From Mastigias papua (taxonomy: Eukaryota; Cnidaria; Scyphozoa; Rhizostomeae; Mastigiidae): a DNA stretch of 64,000 bases. The notes below the pieces were generated by a model. It was not told where the DNA came from. It worked only from the letters and a program-made list of their open reading frames with translations, and ran no database searches. This document shows positions 12,601 to 30,900 of this stretch, piece by piece. The translations under genes were made by a program, and so were the position numbers. The DNA is taken from assembly GCA_964019165.1 (NCBI GenBank), contig OZ025280.1:7620428-7684427 (forward strand), in the 5' to 3' direction. Within the stretch, counting starts at the first letter, position 1; every line of letters begins with the position of its first letter.

Positions 12601-13700
12601 TTGGCTCTATAGCTTTGATATTAAAGTTATCTGGGAAACGCATAGGCGATTACACCTGGAACACCTAGATAGCGGTGGGGCAATTGAAGCAGATTACCCT
12701 GGGCTCCAAGGTCTGAGAAGGGGGCCAGAGTTGTGAAACAGTTCTTTGGTGATTGCATCAACTTTGAAATTTCACATTGACCTTCCGAGGGGCCAAATGT
12801 TTTCATTTTCCCCGCCATTCAAAACAACTCTTTGGGGTTTGGTAGGGACTTCCTATATATTACTATAAATCTTCAAAGTACCCTTTTCGACTAAGCCCCC
12901 CGCCAGAATTTCAAATCATTGACGGTCTTCCACCTCATAAAGGCCCCAATCAAGCCCCAATCACGGGAGATGATGAATACCCTATTATCGACTGATACCC
13001 GCATGTAGACCATTCTGTTTTTATTTTAATGCAAGTTCCTAGCTCTTTGATCTCAGTGGCAATATTCGTTCATCATGACAAGGCATAATCAAGAGAGTTT
13101 CTCTCTATTTGGGTTATTCTTTTCGATGCTTTTGGCCTGGTTCTATGAAGCTACACGTTATTACGTAACGCGAGGCAGGCAGAACAAAAGATTTCTTGTC
13201 ATCTGTCAAAAGCACAATGGAAAAAACCTATCTGATTTCGTCTGGGTTTTGAACATGTCCATCTTTTTAAAAAGGGAAAGGTGAGAACATGATGACATGA
13301 AATATGTCAAAGATAATCTTATTTTCTAGTGTTTTTGACATACACTAGGTGGACATGGAGGTTAAAAAGGACCTTGTATTTCGGGCCTTATTCTCCTAAG
13401 CGGACCTAGCCCCCATCAAAGTAACGTCATTTCACTAATTAATAATTATCAACTGACTGTTATTACAAGTCTCTAACAAATTTTTGCTGCTGAAATAACT
13501 CTATATTTCTTCTGGATTCTAACAAAACTCCTTCAGTTAATTGAAAGTATAATCACAGGCAGTCATCATATTGCAGTTTGCCTATGACATTTTATAGTTC
13601 TTATTGATATATTTGCATGCCAGCTAGTAATCCTCAGCCAAAAATTCCTCCAACTATCAGCATTCCCTCTCAAGCAAGGGCATTATTTCCCATTCCTGAA
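9691..13700. other. AT-rich intergenic stretch between G2 and G3
   Basis: About 4 kb with short frames only. No exon with a sound splice context, RNA gene or transposon end was recognised. A 12-bp doublet (CGGCCGGGCTCA-like) near 11806-11831 is the only GC-rich feature. The last 200 bases are downstream of G3. Confidence 0.35.
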
Positions 13701-18638
<4,938 letters not shown>

Positions 18639-19039
18639 TAGATCCGAAATTTAGCTTTTGATCAGCATTTGAAAATTTACAGACACAATTTGCTATTTGC
18701 TTGCAACAAGGCAATCGGAATAAGGAGTAGAATGCGTATAAAGATCCATCATAATGTGTTCTCTGTTATTTCAATAGCTAGCCATTGTAAGTATAAGCGA
18801 ACTGAGTTTTCACTTTGTCAGGAGAGTATTACCTATCTGTTTTGGAATATTGATGCTAAGAACTGAATCGTCAAAAAAGTGCTCAGAAATTATTAATTAA
18901 TGATTGAAGTGGAGAAGAAATTGTTGCCTCCTACTTAGCTTGCAGAATATTATACAACAATGCTTCTTGGGAGTTATATGTTGAGAATGTCAATTTAATA
19001 TTTCATCATAATGTCCATTTATCAAATATTTTCATCAGA

Positions 19040-20337
19040 CTAATATAGAAAATAAAGTTTCCGTATTTTTTTCAAAGCGTCTATATTTGCTGAACATAAA
19101 TCTTTGATGTTATTGTCTATAGAAATCAGCTTACCCAAAGAGCCTCCTACATTAATCGTTTGCGGCAACCCTTGATCTGCTGGTTGAAAATGTGAGTAAT
19201 AGGATGAAGAATGCAAATCTTCTCTCAGTGGCTGTGACAGAAAGCCAGTTGCTTTATGAAAGTTGTTTACCAGATCTGTATGTATTCTACGACCTCTTGG
19301 TAAATAAGCTTGTCCAACAGGTTCCCCTAACGGAGGCATCATTTCTCGATCAATCTTGCTGACAGGCAAAGGCATCGGAACCACCCTTCTGCCATTCTGT
19401 GCTAGTATCTTGGCTTCCATTGCATCCCAGGCAGGATCCAATTGCAATTTGTTTATCATTTCATGAGTGAGTGGCTGCTCGTTTTCTGTATGAAGTGCAT
19501 TTCCAAGGAAAGCATGACTGGCAAGTTCGCCTTTTAAACTATGATCTACATCGGCCATGCTAAGTTGGTTTGATGAAAAGCCCAAGAAACCTTTCTTCTC
19601 TTTGTTTCCTGCGTCATTCAGCGTAGCTGCTTTCTTCAATAGCATTTTCATCTTTTCAATTTGCTTATGTGAATCATCTGCATCTGAACTTTCTTTGCTA
19701 GATTGTTGGATCTTCTCACTTGAGGGGAGTTCCCCAGTAGATACCCTTTTTGAAGCATCGATATCAATGTCTCCTTCAACATGTCCGTCCCCTTTTATGT
19801 ATGCAGATGGAAAATGTCTTGTATCCATTGAGCCCCCTTCCTTTTCCCATTGGAGAAACTTTCTTCTCTGACTGTTGCTATCTGCAGTGGAAGTAATAAG
19901 CCTAGCTTGCTTTGGAGTGATATCCAATGGCAAAGTCCCCTTTTCGGCAGTAAGCATGTTCATATGACCATGCTGTTCTAACTGTCTTACAAATGAATTG
20001 AAATCTTCATCTTGACTTGGACTTCTTTGTCCCTCATCTTCTATCCATCTCTGTCTAGATCGACTCGGAATAAAAGAGCCCTTAAGTCCTAATAGATCTG
20101 ATAAGTGACTAAATGCATTTGCTGGCTCGATCACATTCTTTGGTGTCTTCAGAGCATGTCTGCCAGTATATTTCTCTTTCTTTCTGTGTATGATATCATG
20201 TCTTTTCAAAGTGGAAGAAGACCCTTCCAATTCTCCTTCTCGCTTTATAATCTCAAATTTTTCATTTTTTTCATTTTGCTTGGAGTGCGATATTCGAGTT
20301 TCAAAGTTGTGAATATTCTTACGACTCTTGGTGCTTG
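19040..20337 (-). CDS. G4: large exon of a basic, probably secreted protein
   Basis: An open exon starts at 20337 after a GATCTTTCACAG acceptor in phase 1 (X|CA) and runs 432 codons to a stop at 19040. It lacks an initiator ATG near its 5' end, so a first exon is needed. The protein is hydrophilic, with possible processing sites (SRSRQRW, NGRRVVP, PRGRRIH) and a helical KQIEKMKMLLKKAATL segment. FVRQLEQHGHMNMLTAEK loosely recalls the G3/G5 motif. No recognised domain. It lies 0.4 kb upstream of G3's first exon on the same strand but is a separate gene, since G3 has its own start and this exon ends in a stop. The exon is convincing; function unknown. Confidence 0.6.
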
Positions 20338-23300
20338 CTGTGAAAGATCAATCTTATTATGGAAACTGACTTGCATTCAGATGTAAAGATTTCATAAATT
20401 AAAATGATAATGATTTGGTGCTTAATTGATGAGGATATCATTACTAAGATGGTGGGACGTTTCTGTAAATCTAACAAACAGGGGAGGGATTATTAGAGGG
20501 AGCTTCAGAACTTATTGAACTTTGCACCATTCCTTTTGTCACTAGAAATCATGAGTGCATAATGTCAAGATATATTAGCAGCTCTTGAATAGTGAATGAA
20601 ATGGGGTTGTAAGTATAGTTTGATTTAAGAAATGGGTGGTATTGAATTTGAATCAAAGTCAATCCTAAAATTGATAAAAGAGGAGTCCTTATGTCCGGAA
20701 TTCGAATTGAAATCCGAACATTATTCAGCATCTACCCCATTTATTTAGCACAAAAAAGCAGTATCTACATTTGAAAGCAATAAAACATAAATACACATAG
20801 TATACATATATAAAAACTGCTCTTTGAGATGCAGTGAACAGTAACTTGGTTCTAAATCTTTAATAAGGGAAGCTAAAGCAAAAGTTTTATTTGAGCGTTT
20901 TGGAGAAAATGCCTTTGAGAAAGTACTGCATTAATCCTTTTCATTTCTTAATAGCCCACTGAAATTGTACTGAAATGCTTAAATTCCGCCCGTTATAGAT
21001 ACAGGGGGGCCTCCTTCTCGCTAGTTTAGCTACTTAGAAGGCTCCTCCTTAAGAATTCTGCGCGCTTTTTTCCCTTTTTATGTTGTTTCTTTTTTCATTT
21101 AATTATCTTGTTGGTTTAAGTTTGTAGTTAATTATTGTATGTTGTATTAATGTAGAATTTCAGTTATATATATTACCATTACATTAAAAAAAATGCATTG
21201 TCTTTGCAATTTTTTTTATAGTAGCTGGGACAATTTCATAATTGGCTTGTAAATCTTCATCAATGTAAAAGTGTCAAAGACACATTTTATAAAACTTGCA
21301 AGTCAAAGAGAGCTGCACCCCCGTAAGCCCCTTAATTTTACTAAGAGAGCTATCTCAGGATTGCAAAACTTCAATATCGCAGCACTCTCGGGGTATGACA
21401 ATCAATTGTTGGAAACTTAAATGTTACTCCAAGAGAATACAAGCTCATGTCAATCACATCTGATGATTCTTCGAAATATTGCAGTTACCTCTCTTGCAAT
21501 GGGAATAGCTCACAATGTATGGAATTAAGATTATGACTGTAAGACAAGAAAATCTCATCATGAAATCCTCTCCAAGTGTACTTCACAACCTAGGAGTAAA
21601 AGGATAGGTTCAAGTTTCCGTCACCAACGTCATAAAAAGTAAATGTAAACCACAGCACCCAAATGGCTTGTATAAATGGACATTGCTCACTGGAAATCGA
21701 GAAGATTACTCCTGATCCCCTGTAACATGTTCGACCTACTAGAAGCTCTACTCAGTCACACCCTTTCCAAGTCACACTATCTAATCCACGAACTCTTTCC
21801 CACAAATCTTCTTTCATTCCAAGAACCTGTTAACTTTGGAACACCTTACCTTTCACTTCCTTTCCTGAATCCTACAACTTATCTTGCTTCAAATCTAACA
21901 CCAAACAACTTTATCTCATCTCCTATCTAATTAACTTTTCTTTCTCTTTCTTCCTTTGTCAAGGCTTTGGTATAGGCTCTATTGTCCTTCCCCAGACGTT
22001 ACTTACTAAAGCAAAAACAACGAAAAAAAAGAAAAAAGAGAAAAAATACACTGCACTAGTATTATTATACGGACACTTCATCAATAAATAAATGTAATAA
22101 GGTCGAATATTTTATGGAAAAGCGTGGCTGTAAGCGGACTGTGACTATAAGCAGAGTTGACTAAAATAGATATTCAAAAACATTTTTTGAAATAGAAATG
22201 TGAACACTGGCCAATAAATATAATAAGTACTTAAAAATTCATTCCTGAGATTGGGAGAAAAGAATAGAGCGATATCAAATGGAATGAAAATCACTGACTT
22301 TGAAAACCCTCTTTCATAGCGGTGCAGCGTAAAGATTATTTGTCGAACACGCTCTGCGACAGAGCAGTATTCGAAAATAAAAGTCATAAAAATGATTATT
22401 TCTTTTGCATTCCGGTTACAAAAATTCTTCTGTTCCGACTAATTATCATCAAAATTTTCTCAGTTTTCAACACAGCAACAAAGGTGACTTCGTTTGTAGA
22501 GATTAATGAAGTCATATCAATTTTGACTTCCATCGCTGAAAGTACACGCAAAAATGAGTAACACTTGTAAGAAATTTCAGACGAGCCTTATGAGAATTCT
22601 GTAATGTATTCAAAAAACTTGAGCATAAAATGGGTATTTTGCTATATGGGGATGGAAAATGGAATGAATATAACCGAAATGTGACTATTAGCATAGTAAC
22701 TATAAGCGGAGTTCGTTTGTTAGAGCTTGGCCAGAGTTAAACTAGGGAAATAACAGAACTTTACTTATTTCCGGAGTGTGATAATACATGAAGTGATTGT
22801 AAAAGGGGTCGATTGCACTATGAAGTGCATTTACGTGCAAAATAATATGCTAATTGCAGAAAATATTGTTATCCACCGCGGTAGTTTGGTCTGTTACGGG
22901 CCTGTCTTGCTCCCAGCATTATATCTGTATATATTATATCAGCATTATATCAATATCCCAGTATTCAATGATATCTGTTACTTTCATATGAGGACATGGA
23001 AAATAACTGAACCGTTGAACACTTTACTTATCTTTTCAACCTCATAAACCGTTGAAACTCTAACTTATCTGTTCAACATATTTTGCGTGAATTCGTAAAA
23101 GAGACCTGTTCCTACTAGATAAAAGAGGGCAAAGGTAATGCAAAAATGATAAAAAATGAGACTTTACGTTCTGTTGATGAATACCAGTACTTTACCATGC
23201 TATAGATGACTGACAACAACAAGTATATTGAAACTTCCAATGTTTCACTATTTCCCTCATCCACTTAGTAGCTATGTATGCCTTTAAAAAACATTAAACT

Positions 23301-24210
23301 TTTCTCAAATTCCCTGTATGCAGATATTCAACGATCAAGCTACAAACAACAATTGTTTGGAGGCAAGCAAACTGTAAATATGCATTGTTAATAATGGTAA
23401 TAAGTTAACGTCAATGAATTATTTATTATTTACAAAGGAAATGGTTATGTGTATTGGAAGACTCATCATAAAGCGGATAAAATAGTGACCGACTCGAGCA
23501 ATCTGCATTTCAAGAATATGTGCTATTTGAAAGTTCAATGATATTATCCAAAATTGAACCAATTCTTCCACCGATTATTCTAAACTCGCTGATTTATTGC
23601 TGGAGTTGAATATATGGCCTAAATCAAATACAAGCGATTCTCAGAATATAAGATAAATATCACAGATCCCTAGGTCTGTTACAAACATGCTAAATGATAC
23701 TGAGCACTAATAGGTTAGATAGTCTGATGACTTAAACTACTTCAACTAAATCTTACAGTCTCACACTGTATAATGAATGATATGAATCCCTGTTTTTTCA
23801 TAAACATCCTGAGTATACACTATAATTTAATACAGAATTGGTATATGAATAGATTCTCTGTGAAATCATTTTTCTTTACGTTGTTCAATATTTGTGTCAG
23901 TTATTTTGCTAAGTACAAATGCAAATAAAAAATTTAATACATTATATTCAGTTTCTTCCATTCATCAATGCTATCTTAATTTACGAAAAATTTTAGTGAA
24001 AGACAAACATATCACCATTTGCATCATATTTTGAACAGAGTCACATGCTGTGCAAGTATTTTGGTCCCTTTCACTATAACTGCTAGATAACATTGAGTGT
24101 ATGGAGTGTGGAGATGTTTGTTAGCAATGATTACTCAGGAAGAAAATCAATGAACCGATCAAACAACATTTCCTTAACTAGGTGGCTTTCCTTAGTATTT
24201 GAAAGAGGAT
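20338..24210. other. AT-rich stretch between G4 and G5
   Basis: Apart from the doubtful G4 first exon, no gene is seen. GTGACTATAAGC[AG]GAGTT occurs near 22140 and, in a variant form, near 22680-22715, and may mark a degraded DNA transposon. Confidence 0.3.
22003..22081 (-). CDS. Candidate signal-peptide first exon for G4
   Basis: ATG at 22081 opens 26 codons with a long aromatic/aliphatic core (VYFFSFFFFFVVFALV) and a phase-1 GTAACG donor that would join G4 as A|CA. A better GTAAGT donor four bases earlier gives phase 0 and does not fit. The core is coded by a poly-T-rich tract, so it may be chance. Confidence 0.25.
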
Positions 24211-25999
24211 ATGAAGTCAAAAGTTGTAGGGACTGCAATCATGAGAGGTGAGTTAATGTATCTCGAAGCTCCCTGCTATCTATTTCAAGCACATGTATTT
24301 GCCTATCTTTTTTTTTAAATATAATTGTAGAAATATTAAATTATTGAAGCGTTGTTGTAACTCATTGATCTCTCAAATCAACTCAAAATTTTGAACTATA
24401 TATGTAAACTATAACTTTTGATTTATGCAGCAGTTTTGTCCACTATCTAGATCCTTCTTTTCAATGACATTTAGCAATATGTGTGCTTCATTTTCGTTTC
24501 ACATCATTCTCCCATTGACTAAACTTTCACGTTAGATTTTCTCGTAATAGGACTGATAACGTTGAAACAATTTCAAGTTCTACTTTGCATCTCAGGTAAA
24601 GCCACTTTTTCCTAATGATATAAACCTTTTAGTGCTAGAGAGTTTCCAAGAATTAATGTGAATAAAGTTTATTTTATGGTAGCTTAGCCTGTAATTCATT
24701 ATTTAATATGTCATTTATTACTTTCCTCCAAGTGTCATTTAGTACTTGATTTTGTCAATCACACAAACAATCCAGAGTTTAAAATACAGGAATTTTATTA
24801 GACCATTATATAGCAGACTTTTGGGTTCGCTGACGGAATGCAAATGGAAATTTCCAGAAACACACGATTCCAGACAAGATACGCTGCTATAGTGTAATAT
24901 ATTTCCATGCTCTTCTTATTTCGTTAATGCAGTATCTACTAATTCTGACACCAGAATTTTCAAACTATTATAGGTGGTCAAAACCAACGTCTTTAGGACT
25001 TAATCTACTCACTCTTTGAAAGCTCATCTATTCACTCATAGAACTACTCATAACTTTGCTTAGCAGCTAACTCAAGAATACAGTTTCCGATTTTTTAACG
25101 TATTTACTAAGTCATATGCGTACTTATAAATTAATTCAATTTATGACAGTATTTTCGTTCCTCTGAATCAGCTCATTATTCGCAGAAGTTAGTAAAGCTC
25201 CCCTATTCGTTTAGTTTGCTCAATCTTCATTTGTAAACATGAAAGTAATATTTCCGTGGCGATATGTTTTGTAACATTTTTGAATGTGTTTTCTTTCATG
25301 GTAGCTTGCTGTGCAAAAACGGTGATTTATGAGACTGATGAGCCAAAAAGAGCCCTACTAAAAGATCATGTAATGCAGCAGAATTTAACAAACTCGAGCA
25401 TCACAACTGGACAATTAAACAAGCCAACTGTAGGAAGTGATCTGACTGAAATAAAAACAAACCATTTTCTGGTCAAAATAGCTAAACATGGAAAGAATCA
25501 ATCTGTATCTGCAGTTAAGGAAGTCAATGGTTCAATGGGCTTCATTAAAATTGGAGATCCACTTGTTCACGACGATGAAGATGCAGCTCATGTGGCAAAA
25601 GGGAACGTTCCGGAAACCGTGCAAGATACGTTGAAAGCGGCCCTTGTTGGTGTCATCATCGATAAACTAAAGCAAAGCAGTGGTGAGGTGGGAATAAAGA
25701 ATTTTGTATCAAACAGAGTGCCACTCTACAGCATGGAGGAGAACGTTCCGAGAAAACGTGAAGTAACAGATATGTTTGTAAAATTTCTAGAAGACTTGTC
25801 AAAGAGATTGAATTTGGATGTTGTGACTGTTGCTGAGCAACTTATCAGTCGATCATCAGAAAGAAGTGAAGCTATGGAGATGGCAACTGGATATGCAAGA
25901 AACATCATTCCATCGACGCCTGTAATTTTCAAGCCAGTCGTCAAATACATATCAAATCTTGTAAATAAGGAAATAAGATCTGCTAGACTTCTAGCTTAG
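24211..25999 (+). CDS. G5: probably secreted protein, three exons; shares C-terminal domain with G3
   Basis: Exons 24211-24247 (ATG, ends phase 1 at GTGAGT), 24551-24595 (phase 1 to 1, donor GTAAAG) and 25305-25999 (acceptor TTTTCTTTCATGGTAG) give 258 residues. The start is moderately signal-like, with core FQVLLCISACCA. The mature protein is hydrophilic. The C-terminal 75 residues carry FVKFLEDLSKRLNLDVVTVA (25775-25834) and VVKYISN, matching G3. An alternative start is the in-frame hydrophobic stretch from 25256 (AICFVTFLNVFSFMVA), but this has no ATG in frame; an ATG at 25239 is out of frame by one base. AATAAA near 26091 may be the poly(A) signal. The large exon is strong, the first two moderate. 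Confidence 0.55.
25775..25843 (+). other. Conserved 23-residue motif shared by G3 and G5 (G5 copy)
   Basis: Pattern FVxFLxDxxKxLNxDxxxxA then EQL, as in G3. A second shared block, [IV]KYIxN, follows about 31 residues later here and about 65 residues later in G3. Confidence 0.7.
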
Positions 26000-26650
26000 A
26001 GCATTTAATACCGTGGATATTAAGCAACTTTGCCACAGAGCAATCACTTTTCTAAACTTAGTGAACTGTTGGTTAAAGACTTTGGAGACGTAATAAACTT
26101 CTAGCACGGAAACAATACACTGGAAGTGAGATAATGAAATACAGAAGTTTCTAATTTATTGATTATAGTCCCAAAATGGCCCTAAATGCATAATTCCCAC
26201 ATAATACCAGAATACATGAAATATTTTGATAATATATATTGAATAGACAGGGCAAGTCTAAGAAGAAGACTCAAGCTTATAAATTTTTGGACAATCATTT
26301 GAATATCCCTCTACTAAAAATTTTACAGCAGCTTATAATAAAGATGTTTAAAGACTTAGTAAAACATGGACCTATCATAAGCGCTACAGTAGGGTTTGCA
26401 AGGAAATTTTCCATCTAATAATTAGTATTGTTCAACTATTCATTATAAATGCTGCACTAAACCAATGTGTCTAAAGTAAATTTATGTAGATATTAAACAT
26501 TTGGTTAGAGAGAACGTAGATTCTCATCACAACATAACTTGCTAAGTGATATTTAAAGCTATTCTATTGAGCATATGAAAATTATTCATCCCTTGCATGA
26601 AGTATTTACTTGTGATTTGATCTCAAAAATATATGAAATCAACGTTAATA

Positions 26651-27902
26651 TTATTTTCTGTCATTACCAAATAAGAAAATTGGCTCTTGAGGTTTCGAGT
26701 ATGCATCAGTTTCGTCATCATCGTCATCATCAGCATAATCAGCAAAATTATCTCGCTCGTTCCCCTTTATCTCATAAACAACAGGTGGGGCAAAGTCTTT
26801 TCTTTTATCATCAAAGCTTATCTCTTCAGTTCTTTGCACGTCATCTTTCATTCTGGGCCTCTCTTCATCCATTGCAAGCTTTAGGCCAAGCAAATTTTTG
26901 ATAACATTCGCTCCAATAAGTCTTTGCTTCCCACCCAGCCTTGAATAGAATTCTTCGTTATACCCATTGTAATCATTTTGATCATCAGCAACCTCATCAT
27001 TATCATTATCATTTTCATCATCATACTCATCATTATTATCATTAGCAATTTCATTTCTAAAACCCAATCTGGTATCAAACGGCAACTCATATCCCCGCTG
27101 ATTACTAGCATAGTCCATCACAGCCATTTTTCCACGCGTTCTTTTTGCTAATCTTTGTAAAGACTGGAACAGAGGATCAACTCCTTCATCCATTGGAGCA
27201 TTGTCCTCAATTGCTATTATATAATCTTTCCTCGATCTATTTACTGTTGCTGTTCCATTCTCCAGTGCTATGGAATTGACTCCAGAACCGCTACCTTTCT
27301 CATTTGCTGCAGTGTCGTTAATCTGACTATTTCGATTCATCATGGGATCAGCTGCAAATAAGATATCCGGTATATAAATTATGCGTAACACATGTGTTTT
27401 TTGCCTTTTTGACATCCTTTAGTTCAGATATAGATAGGAATACAATGAACCAGAATTGTCACTTATTTGAATGCAATATGGAAATGATACGCTGCTGCAT
27501 CCCGTCGCATACCCTTTGAGGCCTAATTGTATTTTCTATATAAACTATTATAAAGCTACGTTCCTATGCTTGTCAAGCATCACTATCAAAGCATCACAGC
27601 ACACAAAATGGCTTCATTCCCGAAACAGATCATGTATAGTAAGTAATTTGTATAGTTTTAATCTATGCAGGTGTCCAGCTGTACATTACTCAATTAAATT
27701 CTGTGGTCAGTACCTACTCTTTCTGCAGGTCGATATTTTTTTAAAATAGTTCAAAAAATGTTTATATTCTTGCAAGGCAGAATTGGTAATATTTGATTTG
27801 GTAACATCTTGTGCAAATTAGAAATAAAATACTCGAAAACTAACCTTTTGATGCCCAAATGATCAATGGGAGTAAGTATATTAGATTACTTTTGATAATC
27901 AT
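26651..27902 (-). CDS. G6: secreted Asp/Asn-rich protein, two exons
   Basis: Exon 1 (27902-27845, 58 nt) codes a clear signal peptide (MIIKSNLIYLLPLIIWASK) and ends in phase 1 at G|GTTAGT. Exon 2 (27351-26651) follows ATTTGCAG, joins as G|CT and runs to a stop; total 252 residues, with likely cleavage near ASKA|DP. The mature protein has basic pairs (RLAKRTRGK), a strongly acidic Asp/Asn run mid-protein, a less charged block (RLIGANVIKNLLGLKLA) and a DDDDDDE tract near the C-terminus. Acid tracts suggest cation binding, and the basic pairs could be processing sites; both are inference. No known family. This is the cleanest gene model in the window. Confidence 0.68.
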
Positions 27903-30900
27903 CTTCATTCATAGCATCATATTTTTCTGAAGTTAATTCATTCGATGATATTGTTTGTAGCACTCTTAAATAAGACTTGAATGAATGTAGAACGGCAACG
28001 CCTAGGAAGCCATAAAATCTGCAATGAAAAGGATTCAGATCGAAATAAGGATCTAGATTTCCTCTACATGATATTAGCATCAGAATATAGTGCGAAGAAT
28101 TCACCCGGTAATGAAGTGCTATACAAGCTTCACTTGCATCAAGCAAACACAACATGTTTCGTTGTGCAGTGGTAGATTTTCATAAATATTTAGGGTTGTG
28201 AGAGTCATTGGTCGTAAATCAGCCAACTACTGTAAAATACATTTGCCCATAATCTATATTTCAATTCCTAAACTCACTCCCTCCATGAACCTAAATGCCT
28301 GCTAATTAGCTTCAGGGGTCATTTGCTAGCCTTACCCCCATAAAAACCCATTATTTCTAAAACCCATTATTTCTATGCAATAAAGAACATTTGCATCATC
28401 AATCTCAATTGCTTGCAAACAGTCAGCAAAACTATGACGATACTATAGTGCAGGAATATACTTATATACTTATTCCCATTCCTTGATTCTTTATATCAAT
28501 CGCTATATCAATGCTACATATTCTAATCGAGAAGATGTTCAGACTTTTCACGGAAATTAGCTAAGGTGAGAATATCAAATAGCTATATGATATGACAGCT
28601 ATGCGATGAAAGCATGCCAGTAATTGTTCAGCCTGATTACAGCTGATGAATTTGGAGCCGTTTAACCTAATTAAGATATAATAGCTTACTCTGTTTCACC
28701 CATTCACTTTGCGTTGTAACAGTGATTTTAGGTCTTCAGTATAACCATACAAAACTGCACAGTGCACATAAGCACTTACCAGCAGCAGCTTGTCTGTGCA
28801 ACGCCTTCTGCAACAGTCTAGCTTCCAGAGTTGGTTTGAACAATGTTGTCCATCGTGTGTGAATATTTAACACTGGCTTCGCTGGCTTTGACTGCATAGC
28901 TCAGTGATAGGGCGGCCTGTCTTCCATGTTACTACAACTATTTGTGAAAATTCGGTAAGCACCAGTGAACATGAATTTAAAGGCAATCACAACCGTCTAA
29001 CCAGCCACTGACCTTTTTCATTCACTACCATCAATGCACTATTCATGACTTTGATAAGCGAAATATAGACCCAAAATAGGCCATTTCAATAGCTGTTTAC
29101 ACATCAAATGAATAAATATTCATTTTGAGCCCAGTTCCAAAATAGGGGTAATTACTGCGTCTCATTTTTATCAAATTCACCTCAAATTATGCACCTCATG
29201 ACCAAGAGAGAATTCCTATTGTTAGTCAATGGCATAGTAGCCTAAAAGAAGGAGACAGCACGTTTGCTGCAGCAAAAGTTGCAATGTTTGTTGGAGTGCA
29301 TTTTGATTTCTTGGTCAATATGATTTTTGCCATGAAAAGCCTGTTACATGGCTAGTTAATGGGGGAAATAGTCGGATATGAATTTATTTCTTTATAACCG
29401 ATGAAATCAAAGGATTCTTAAAGACCAGATATCTAACGTTGATCGACCAAGCAATATGCCAAAGCCGAAAAGCTTGAAATGGCGGTTCAGGAATTTAGCC
29501 TATAGAAAAACTTTTGAGGTCACTTCCTTTAGATTCTAGGAAAACCCACTTTCTGAGTGTAAAGATACGCCAATTCTAGATAGAAGTAGACAGATTAAGT
29601 CTTTGATATGCACGTGAGAAATTTCCATTTTGTTTAAAGCTTTATTACCGAAATTGTCATATTGTTTCACCAAATAGAATAAAGATTCACTAAGCAAAGA
29701 AAAAGAAATTTGGCTGACACACCCAACACGTCCCCACTGGTAGGTTTGCCCTTGCTTAACTACCAAATTCAAAACTTTGTAAGGCCTCTTCATTCTTGTA
29801 CGTACTAAATTATTAAAAGATCACCACATAGCCATTAATACACTCACTGTTTTGTTTTGCGTCAAATTTTCTTATTGTTAACTTTTTAGGCACAAAATGG
29901 ACTCTCATGTTAATATTATTTGACGGGCAAAAAGGGGAAAAATCTTCTAGCTGGTGATAGATTTTTCCTCGTGCCTCCCTTAACTTCTTGTCTGTAACAG
30001 ACTACCAATTATCCTGTAATGACCATTCCAAACCATTAATTTCATCTGAGAAGACATCTTACTATTTTTGTAAAGTGAACCACTTTTAGAACAGTCATGA
30101 AAGTTTATGACATTTAAGCAAAGCTTCAATCTCGATAATAGTCGAGATAGTTAGATTTCGAATCGCATTATTTTGATCCAATGACGCAGGAGACAATTAG
30201 AGACATCAGAGGAAAATAAAGAAAGGCCATCTCACAGCCCAGGAGACTTTGGAAATTAAAACACCCAAGAAGAGTGAGAGAGGGAATTAAAGAAACTGCT
30301 TTCTTCCTACCCTTTGTGTAGCAAATTGTTTCAAAAGTACAATACATCTTTGAAAAACTGAAAATGAAATTTTTAGCAATATCTTTGTTTATTCATATTT
30401 TCAAAGCAAGTTATGTCGTCTTCTATATTTTCTGAAAATCTGTCATTAATTTTCCTTTAGACATAGCTTGGTTTAGATGGAGAGGTTTTTTCATCTTTAA
30501 ATAAGAAGAATTATTCTATTTAGAGTAACGTGTGCTTCAATAACTTACTTTTAAATAATACTAATATACAATGTGTTCCAAAATCTATTAAGAGCTTTAA
30601 AAAACAACCCAAAGCAAATTTTCGTGCATTCCTCTTTCATGCTCTCACCACATCCATTATTTAGCAACACGTGTGGAATATGGGGTCATCGGTTTGTCGC
30701 ATGTCAAACTACATTTCAATCCTATCGCTGTTGTGCTGCTACACGTTAAATGTCAATTTTTCATATTTGACATTAATGCATTATTGTCCTTGCTTTACTT
30801 GACAGTAATGCAAAACATCAAACTTTTGTATTTCATGTATGTTTGTATTTGACAGTTGCGCAAAAACATTGCACAAACTTAGCATAAATAGTAAATATTA

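Noticed and set aside
21485..21560. Possible first exon of G4 near 21485-21550 on the minus strand
   Set aside because: A GTAACT donor exists but there is no ATG in the required frame before a stop.
28890..28965. Functional tRNA gene
   Set aside because: Only the D-arm/A-box part fits; the T-arm and acceptor stem are absent, so it is listed only as a doubtful relic.
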